A DNA stretch of 20,741 bases from the NCBI GenBank assembly GCA_002398825.1, contig DHBS01000023.1, forward strand, positions 1-20,741, read 5' to 3'. A program made the position numbers and the translations under genes. The DNA comes from Syntrophomonas sp. UBA4922. GTDB lineage: Bacteria; Bacillota; Syntrophomonadia; Syntrophomonadales; Syntrophomonadaceae. Each line of letters opens with the position of its first letter. The stretch's first letter is position 1. The notes beneath the pieces were generated by a model. That model saw nothing but the letters and a program-made list of their open reading frames with translations. It was not told where the DNA came from and did no database searches. Of the stretch, positions 15,592 to 20,741 are shown in pieces.

Positions 15592-15996
15592 ATGGCAGAC
15601 TTGAAGAATTGCAGACAATGTGGACGGGTTTTCGCCTCCCAGGGAAGCAGCTTGTGCCGCAAGTGCCTCGATAATGTCGATAAAGAATTCGCTATTGTGC
15701 GCAGATATGTGCGCGACCACAATGGGGCAGACGTTATCGAAGTTTCCCAGGCTACTGGCGTTAAGGAAGAAACCATTTTGCAGTTTTTGCGCGAAGGCCG
15801 TCTGCTTTCCCGTGGATTTGTGGCCAGTCTTAAGTGTGAGCGCTGCTCGGCCAAAATTGACGCCGGGCGTTTTTGCACCAAGTGTTCTTATGAATTGAAC
15901 CAGCAGCTGCAGGGGATTATGCCCGCCGCAGCGGAAAAAGCAAAAACGCTCCCTACGGGGCGCGAACAAATGCATATCTATAAAATCGACAAATAA
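15592..15996 (+). CDS. yvyF: YvyF/TIGR03826-like flagellar operon zinc-finger protein
   Basis: 134 residues, ATG with AGGAGGGA at 15577-15584. There are two zinc-binding-type CxxC pairs in each half: C7/C10 with C22/C25 near the N-terminus, and C82/C85 with C95/C98. Between them, residues 46-72 (ADVIEVSQATGVKEETILQFLREG) look like a MerR-type helix-turn-helix. This arrangement is that of YvyF, encoded between comFC and flgM in Bacillus and other Firmicutes. Its function is poorly defined; a regulatory role in flagellar expression has been proposed from position. It is probably in one transcript with comFC. Confidence 0.85.
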   Translation: MADLKNCRQCGRVFASQGSSLCRKCLDNVDKEFAIVRRYVRDHNGADVIEVSQATGVKEETILQFLREGRLLSRGFVASLKCERCSAKIDAGRFCTKCSYELNQQLQGIMPAAAEKAKTLPTGREQMHIYKIDK

Positions 15997-16151
15997 AACC
16001 CAGCTAAAAAACCGCTTTATCAGAAATGGCTAAAATAATGAGATAGAGCTAATAATATGCAGTAAAAGCCTGAAAAACTTCCGTTACCCGGATAAGGATA
16101 TCAATGTTTTTATACGAGTTAGAAAATAGCTAGAAGTATGAGGTGGGAACT

Positions 16152-16448
16152 ATGATAATTTCTAAAACTCAGGTACAAAACATACTTAAAACTTACGCCC
16201 GGGATTATAAATTAACCCCGGCCGACACGGCGCGCAGCCAGGGCGTGGCCAAACAGGATGAGCTGATGATTTCTGAGGCCAGCCGTCTCAAGCAAAAGGC
16301 GATGCAAGCGGTCAAACAAACCGATGATATCCGTATGGATAAAGTGACCGCATTGCAGCAAAGCATTTCCACCGGAACCTATACTCTGGCAGACGATGAA
16401 ATTGCGGAGAAAATCATTCAAAGAGCTATCGTAGATAAGCTCGTTTAG
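16152..16448 (+). CDS. flgM: Anti-sigma-28 (anti-SigD) factor FlgM
   Basis: About 98 residues from ATG 16152, six bases after GAGGTG (16140-16145); GTG 16143 overlaps that ribosome site. The N-terminal half is polar and probably unstructured. The C-terminal half (VTALQQSISTGTYTLADDEI, then AEKIIQRAIVDKLV) is the conserved sigma-binding helix pair of FlgM. It holds the flagellar sigma factor inactive until the hook-basal body is complete. It lies 155 bases after the yvyF-like gene, a gap large enough for its own promoter. A possible SigD -10-like CCGGATAA at 16088-16095 has no well-placed -35. Confidence 0.92.
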   Translation: MIISKTQVQNILKTYARDYKLTPADTARSQGVAKQDELMISEASRLKQKAMQAVKQTDDIRMDKVTALQQSISTGTYTLADDEIAEKIIQRAIVDKLV

Positions 16449-16460
16449 AAGTGGTGCGCT

Positions 16461-16955
16461 ATGGAAAAACAATGCCTCGAGCTGATAGAACTCCAGGATA
16501 AAGTTAATGAGATGGTTGAAAAGCTGGTAATCCTGGCCAGCGAAAAAAAGAAGCTCGTTATTCAGGGGAATATTAAAGAATTGGATAACTTGATTCGTGA
16601 AGAGGGCATCGTCATTTTGGAATTGGAAAAATGGGAAGGTGCCCGTTTTCGCGCCCAGGGCGGTTTGTACCCGGAACACCCGGGATTGGATTCTCAACAA
16701 CTGTTGAAATGGGTGAGAGACAATTGCCCGCATCTCGCTGCTCTTATGCAGGACTCCATAAGCAGGCTGGAAATCAGCCTGGGGTGCTTAAAAACCTTGA
16801 ATCAGCACAATAATGAACTCTTGCAGCAGTCCCTGGATCATATCGCTTTTCTGGAAGCGGCCGTGGTGGGCGATCAACCCGGAACCTATTCAGAAAAAGG
16901 CCTGCAAGCAGAAAACATGAGAGCCAGAATCAACCTCCTCGACCGCAAAATATAA
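16461..16955 (+). CDS. flgN: FlgN-type flagellar export chaperone
   Basis: 164 residues from ATG 16461, twelve bases after flgM, with only a weak ribosome site (GTGGTG), so it may be translated by coupling. It is almost all helical and charged: ELIELQDKVNEMVEKLVILA, then EKKKLVIQGNIKELDNLIREE, followed by a second long helix around residues 85-125. This matches the FlgN/YvyG coiled-coil family, which escorts FlgK and FlgL to the export gate. Its position directly before flgK and flgL supports this. Sequence conservation in the family is low, so context carries much of the call. Confidence 0.87.
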   Translation: MEKQCLELIELQDKVNEMVEKLVILASEKKKLVIQGNIKELDNLIREEGIVILELEKWEGARFRAQGGLYPEHPGLDSQQLLKWVRDNCPHLAALMQDSISRLEISLGCLKTLNQHNNELLQQSLDHIAFLEAAVVGDQPGTYSEKGLQAENMRARINLLDRKI

Positions 16956-16983
16956 ATTCGACCTTGGAAAAGAGGGATACAAG

Positions 16984-18516
16984 GTGTCGATAGGATTTCT
17001 TGGATTAGAAATAGGCAAGCGGGCCATAACCGCGCAGCAGACCGCTTTGACCATCACCGGCCACAACATTGCCAATGCCAATACGGTTGGATACACCCGG
17101 CAGGTGGCTCAGATGGAAACCACCACGCCATATTGCACCCCGTCATTGCAGACCGCAGTAGGGGTGGGGCAGATTGGAACAGGCGTCGCGGTGGGCACTA
17201 TTGAGCGCATCCGCGAAGAGTTCCTGGACAATCAGTATCGCAACGAGAGTAAGGCCGCCGGTTACTGGCAGAGCATTTCCGAATCCATCAGTAAATTGGA
17301 GGTCATCATTAACGAACCTTCAGATTCCGGGTTAAGGGAGGTAATGGACCAATTCTGGGAAGCTTGGCAGGATCTGGTCAGCAACCCGGAAAATGATTCC
17401 ACCCGCACAGTCGTGGCTGAGAGGGGAGCCACTCTGGCAGACACTTTCAACCACACCTATCGCCAGCTGGTGGAACTGCGCGACGATGTGAATTCTATCC
17501 TGGAAACCAGGGTCCAGGATATTAATTCCATGGCAGAACAGATAAAGGATTTGAATAAGCAGATCCTGGCCATCAATGTGTCGGGGCAACAACCCAACGA
17601 CTTGTTGGACAGGCGTGATCTGCTTTTGGATCAGCTCAGCAAGATCGTGGACATTAGCGTCCATCAGGAGTCTAATGGCACCATTGCGGTTCAGCTGGGG
17701 GGGCGAACCCTGGTCCAGGGCCTGACTTACAGTACTCTGGATACCGAAGCCGATGCCAATGGCATGCAAATGATTGTTTGGAAAGACACCCGGGTGAAAA
17801 CACAGATCAGCGGGGGAGAATTGAAAGGCCTCCTGGATGTGAGGGGGGCCACTCTGCTTCCGGCCGATGCCTCTTCCGACTACCGGGGTCTGGTTCCCGA
17901 AATGATAGACAAGCTCAACCGGCTGGCCATGGCCATTGTACAGGAAACCAACCAGCTGCACCGGCAGGGCTTCAGTCTTATCAATAAGACCGGTACTCCT
18001 GACGGCGCCAATTTTTTTGCTGAACCGGCCGACCCCGGCACAGTCAGCGATTGGGCGCAATATATGAAGGTGGCCGATGACATCCTCAATGATCCCCGGG
18101 GGATCGCCGCCGCCGGCCAGCGCACCTGGGGCGACCCGCTTACAGGGGGAGATCCGGTTCCGCCGGCTGAAGCCCAACCCATTAATTTTGGAGACGGAAA
18201 CAATGCCCTGAATCTGGCCCGGCTGAAACACGCCTTGACTATCGACGGGGCTATGACAATGGATGATTTCTGGCGTTCCTTGGCTTCGACTATCGGCGTG
18301 CAGGGTCAGCAGGCCAAGCGCATGGCGCAGAATCAGGATAACCTGGTGGGGGAATTGGACAACAAGCGACAGAGTATTTCCGGGGTCTCCCTGGATGAGG
18401 AAATGACCAATATGATACGTTATCAGCACGCTTATAACGCTGCGGCCCGTTTTATCAACGCGATAGACGAGCAGCTCGACCTGGTGGTTAACCGCCTCGG
18501 ACTGGTGGGGAGGTAA
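16984..18516 (+). CDS. flgK: Flagellar hook-associated protein 1 FlgK
   Basis: 510 residues, close to the Bacillus length of about 507. The start is GTG 16984 with AGAGGG (16971-16976). The N-terminal D0 helix holds the rod/hook signature GHNIANANTVGYTRQ (residues 26-40). The C-terminal D0 helix ends MIRYQHAYNAAARFINAIDE. The middle is the variable D2/D3 region. The protein forms the junction between hook and filament and leaves the cell through the flagellar type III apparatus. It lies 28 bases after flgN and 6 bases ahead of flgL, in one operon. Confidence 0.96.
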   Translation: MSIGFLGLEIGKRAITAQQTALTITGHNIANANTVGYTRQVAQMETTTPYCTPSLQTAVGVGQIGTGVAVGTIERIREEFLDNQYRNESKAAGYWQSISESISKLEVIINEPSDSGLREVMDQFWEAWQDLVSNPENDSTRTVVAERGATLADTFNHTYRQLVELRDDVNSILETRVQDINSMAEQIKDLNKQILAINVSGQQPNDLLDRRDLLLDQLSKIVDISVHQESNGTIAVQLGGRTLVQGLTYSTLDTEADANGMQMIVWKDTRVKTQISGGELKGLLDVRGATLLPADASSDYRGLVPEMIDKLNRLAMAIVQETNQLHRQGFSLINKTGTPDGANFFAEPADPGTVSDWAQYMKVADDILNDPRGIAAAGQRTWGDPLTGGDPVPPAEAQPINFGDGNNALNLARLKHALTIDGAMTMDDFWRSLASTIGVQGQQAKRMAQNQDNLVGELDNKRQSISGVSLDEEMTNMIRYQHAYNAAARFINAIDEQLDLVVNRLGLVGR

Positions 18517-18522
18517 TAGAAG

Positions 18523-19425
18523 ATGCGCATTACTTCTACTATGATGGTCAATGATTTGATCCGCAACTTGAATACCAATACCCGGCGATTGGATGAATGC
18601 CAACGCCAGTTGTTTACCGGCCGGAAAATCAACAGTCCTTCCGATGACCCCTCCGGTTTGGTCAAGGCTCTGCGATTGCGTACCGCCCTTAATGAGAACG
18701 AACAATATTTGGCCAATATCAATGAGGCCAACAGCTTTATGGAAACCACCGACGGGGCTCTCAACAACATCAACGAAATCCTGCAGCGGGTGCGGGAACT
18801 GGCGGTAAAAGCCGGCACCGGCAGCAACTCGGAGGAGGTTATGCAAGCCATTTCCGCTGAAATGGAGCAGCTTAAAGAACAATTGCAGCTGGTGGCCAAC
18901 AGCACTTATGGGTCAAAGTTTATCTTTGCCGGCTCCAATGTCACCCAGGCGCCCTGTGAGGGGGAGGCCTGGAAAGGCAACGCTCAACTGCTGGAAACGG
19001 AGATCGGCATTGGGGTCAAGGTAGCCCTCAATCTGGATATGACAGGCTTTTTCGGCAATCCCGGCGGAGTCGACGCTTCCGGGGACCCGGACGGCGGGGT
19101 GTTCGCCATGATAAACGATTTAATAACCTCTATAAATGCATCCGATTTTGAAGGAATCAGCGGCATGCTGGACAACGTTGACGCCAAAATCGATGATCTG
19201 CTGGGCAAACGCGCTGTAGTAGGAGCCCGCGTCAATCGCATGGAGCTGCAGCAAAACCGCCTCGAAGAAGCGGAAATATCTTTGACCAGCCTTTTGGCAG
19301 GAGTTGAAGATGTTGAGTTTGAAGAGGCGGTTATGAATCTCAGGATGCAGGAAAACGTGTACAGTGCCAGCCTGGCGGCAGGAGCACGGATTATCCAGCC
19401 TACTCTGGTTGATTTCCTCAAATAA
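18523..19425 (+). CDS. flgL: Flagellar hook-associated protein 3 FlgL
   Basis: 300 residues (Bacillus about 298). The start ATG has GGGGAGG (18507-18513), which overlaps the end of flgK. The flagellin-like N-terminus reads MRITSTMMVNDLIRNLN, followed by LDECQRQLFTGRKINSPSDDP. The C-terminal flagellin-like helix (LEEAEISLTSLLAGVEDVEF) is complete. FlgL forms the ring to which flagellin attaches, together with FlgK. The variable central region contains the Gly/Asp-rich turn VDASGDPDGG. The operon may end here, because about 300 bases without a gene follow. Confidence 0.96.
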   Translation: MRITSTMMVNDLIRNLNTNTRRLDECQRQLFTGRKINSPSDDPSGLVKALRLRTALNENEQYLANINEANSFMETTDGALNNINEILQRVRELAVKAGTGSNSEEVMQAISAEMEQLKEQLQLVANSTYGSKFIFAGSNVTQAPCEGEAWKGNAQLLETEIGIGVKVALNLDMTGFFGNPGGVDASGDPDGGVFAMINDLITSINASDFEGISGMLDNVDAKIDDLLGKRAVVGARVNRMELQQNRLEEAEISLTSLLAGVEDVEFEEAVMNLRMQENVYSASLAAGARIIQPTLVDFLK

Positions 19426-19726
19426 GTTTTTATAATATTGGCGCAAAATCCTATTTCGGCTTATTCATCCAATAACTATTTTATTTTATCGCCAGCTGCC
19501 GCTGCCTAAGCTCGAAATCAAATTCCCGGGCCGGTGGCGGCGGAGCGACCAGGCTCCTGTTCGGCTTTCTAAAATATTGAGCCAGGCCAGGGGTCATGTT
19601 TTATTCGTGATTATCCCCAGCTAAGATGACAGATTGATATCAAGAGACAGCCCCTCTAAAACGATATATGAAATAACAAAATATTTTAGCCAGGTAAATG
19701 GGGAGGCACACTTAAAGGTGAACTGC
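19426..19726. other. Intergenic stretch between flgL and fliW; no credible gene
   Basis: 301 bases. In Bacillus yviE lies in this position. Here I find no gene with a start codon and ribosome site. The plus frame 19436-19624 is open for 63 codons but has no usable start near its beginning. The first part is A/T-rich; 19490-19560 is markedly G/C-rich and contains several short G/C runs; then A/T-rich again from about 19650. I see no proper terminator. A promoter for fliW-csrA is expected somewhere here. AACGATAT around 19660 resembles a SigD -10 box, but the only -35 candidate (TCAA) is weak. Confidence 0.6.
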
Positions 19727-20188
19727 ATGAAGATTAAGAGCAAGTACCTGGAAGAGATCGAAATTGAAAGTGATCAAATTATTTTTTTCCCGGAAGGCCT
19801 GCCGGCATTTGAAGAGGAACGGCAGTTTGTAATCATTCCCTTTGCGGCGGACTCGCCCTTCTTTTATCTGCAATCGGTGAGGAAGGAGCAGCTCTGCTTC
19901 ATCCTGGCAGATGTATTCACGTTTTTCCCCCATTATGAGATTGAGATCAACAACCGGGAATTGCGGCGTCTGAAAATCCGGGAAGGCGGCAAGGGGTCTC
20001 TTAATGTATTCGCCTTATTGACCATACCCGAGATTTTTGCCGAGACCACCGCCAATCTATTGGCCCCTTTGATTATCAACTTCGACCAGCAGGTGGGAAT
20101 TCAATATATTCCTCAGTTATCAAGGTATCATACCAAACATCCGCTATTCGAAGATTCTATATTGAGCCCCGCTCAGGGGGTGAGATAG
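19727..20188 (+). CDS. fliW: Flagellar assembly factor FliW (CsrA antagonist)
   Basis: About 153 residues from ATG 19727 (MKIKSKYLEEIEIE), the typical FliW opening, with AAAGGTG at 19714-19720. An upstream in-frame ATG at 19634 would add 31 atypical residues. Family motifs are IIFFPEGLPAFEEERQFVII near residues 15-38, then SPFFYLQSV and LCFILADVF, and a C-terminal stretch with NLLAPLIINFDQQVGIQ that matches the conserved NxxxPiviN...g.Q motif. FliW binds CsrA and flagellin and frees flagellin mRNA from repression by CsrA. It ends one base before the csrA start, as in most Firmicutes. Confidence 0.96.
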   Translation: MKIKSKYLEEIEIESDQIIFFPEGLPAFEEERQFVIIPFAADSPFFYLQSVRKEQLCFILADVFTFFPHYEIEINNRELRRLKIREGGKGSLNVFALLTIPEIFAETTANLLAPLIINFDQQVGIQYIPQLSRYHTKHPLFEDSILSPAQGVR

Positions 20189-20189
20189 T

Positions 20190-20444
20190 ATGCTGGTGTT
20201 GAATCGCAAGAAGGGACAGAGCATCTGTATAGGTGAACAGATACGCATTACGGTGGTTGACGTACAGGGGGATTACATTAAGATCGGCATCGATGCCCCG
20301 CGGGAAGTCGGGGTTTATCGTCAGGAAATCTACCGGGAGATCGTAGCGGCCAATATGCAGGCGGCTGCGGCAAAACCAGGGCAGGAACCGCATCATTTGC
20401 TGGATGACCTGTTCAAAGCGCAGCTGGAAACTACGCCCCGGTAA
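20190..20444 (+). CDS. csrA: Carbon storage regulator CsrA (RNA-binding translational repressor)
   Basis: 84 residues. The ATG follows the fliW stop after one base, with GGGGGTGAG upstream. It opens MLVLNRKKGQSICIGEQI, as in all CsrA proteins. The RNA-contact residues Leu4 and Arg44 (VYRQEIY) are present. Asn55, which is important for FliW binding in Bacillus CsrA, is also present. The dimer binds GGA-containing leaders and blocks ribosome access, classically at hag. The C-terminal tail (AAAAKPGQEPHHLLDDLFKA) is somewhat longer than in E. coli CsrA (61 residues). FliW control is expected by both context and residues. Confidence 0.97.
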   Translation: MLVLNRKKGQSICIGEQIRITVVDVQGDYIKIGIDAPREVGVYRQEIYREIVAANMQAAAAKPGQEPHHLLDDLFKAQLETTPR

Positions 20445-20462
20445 TTGGAGGTATCAGGATGG
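20443..20462 (+). promoter_or_regulatory. fliD ribosome site region with two GGA motifs, possible CsrA target
   Basis: GGAGG (20447-20451) is the fliD ribosome site. GTATCAGGATGG (20451-20462) matches the published CsrA consensus RUACARGGAUGU at 9 of 12 positions and overlaps the start codon. The two GGA cores lie 10 bases apart. The resemblance is partly expected, because ribosome sites contain GGA. Confidence 0.35.
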
Positions 20463-20741
20463 CTATAAGAATATCGGGATTAGCGAGCGGATTTGATACT
20501 GAGAGCATAATAAAAGAAGCCATGAAGGGTGAACGGGCTCGGGTGGACGCAGTGCGCCAGCAGAAGCAGATCCTGGAATGGAAACGGGAGCAGTACCGGG
20601 AGGCCAATACCAAATTCCTGGCCTTGCGCAGTTCCCTGCTCAACTTAAAACTACAGGGCACTTTTCAGGCCAAAACCGTCACTTCCTCGGACCCGGCAGT
20701 GCTTACCGCCACAGCGGCCAGCACCACCATTGAAGGCAGCG
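20459..20741 (+). CDS. fliD: Flagellar filament cap / hook-associated protein 2 FliD, N-terminal part
   Basis: The window ends inside this gene; 94 codons are visible. The start ATG 20459 is seven bases after GGAGG. The N-terminus MAIRISGLASGFDTESIIKE carries the FliD signature SGLASGFDT. A helical D0 segment follows (RVDAVRQQKQILEWKREQYR), then NTKFLALRSSLLNLK. After export, FliD caps the filament tip and folds flagellin into place. It is 14 bases after csrA and probably co-transcribed. Confidence 0.93.
   Translation, partial: MAIRISGLASGFDTESIIKEAMKGERARVDAVRQQKQILEWKREQYREANTKFLALRSSLLNLKLQGTFQAKTVTSSDPAVLTATAASTTIEGS

Noticed and set aside
17332..18882. A 516-codon open frame on the minus strand across flgK and flgL
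   Set aside because: It is fully antisense to two clear flagellar genes, its translation is rich in His/Gln/Gly with no recognisable motif, and long antisense frames arise from the codon bias here.
19436..19624. A 63-codon open frame in the flgL-fliW gap, with a stretch LPLPKLEIKFPG
   Set aside because: No start codon with a ribosome site near its beginning; similarity to YviE could not be supported by eye.

Overview
The window looks like chromosomal DNA of a Gram-positive (Firmicutes/Clostridia) bacterium of moderate GC content. The evidence is strong AGGAGG ribosome binding sites, frequent GTG and TTG starts, a DegS/DegU pair, and a competence-plus-flagella block in the order known from Bacillus. 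A copper-amine-oxidase-like wall protein and a TolC-like/RND exporter would fit a Syntrophomonas or Peptococcus-type lineage, but that placement is only a guess.

Region 1 (1-1228): the last codons of one protein, a hairpin, then a secreted protein with a copper amine oxidase N-terminal-like domain. Both proteins end in a similar sequence, so they are probably tandem paralogues.

Region 2 (1270-9316): an export locus. It encodes a secreted TolC-like coiled-coil protein, a secreted S41/CtpA-type protease, a lipoprotein periplasmic adaptor, a 1041-residue RND pump and a TetR regulator, and closes with a strong hairpin. The TolC-like gene and the adaptor gene each carry the same palindromic operator on their promoter (15 identical bases, opposite orientation), so the TetR protein probably represses both units.

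Region 3 (9317-12541): an FMN split-barrel protein, a UDP-GlcNAc 2-epimerase (wecB/mnaA type) and a phosphohexomutase. The last two point to cell-surface sugar synthesis.

Region 4 (12601-20741): degS, degU, a small membrane ORF with a terminator-like hairpin inside it, comFC, yvyF-like, flgM, flgN, flgK, flgL, fliW, csrA and the start of fliD. This closely follows the Bacillus order, without comFA, comFB and yviE. It joins a two-component switch to late flagellar assembly: anti-sigma factor, hook-filament junction proteins and cap. The FliW-CsrA post-transcriptional control pair is included.

I see no tRNA, rRNA, CRISPR array or insertion sequence. The main points of interest are the duplicated operator, a TolC-like protein apparently too short in its connectors for an outer-membrane barrel, and the terminator-like hairpin inside a small ORF.
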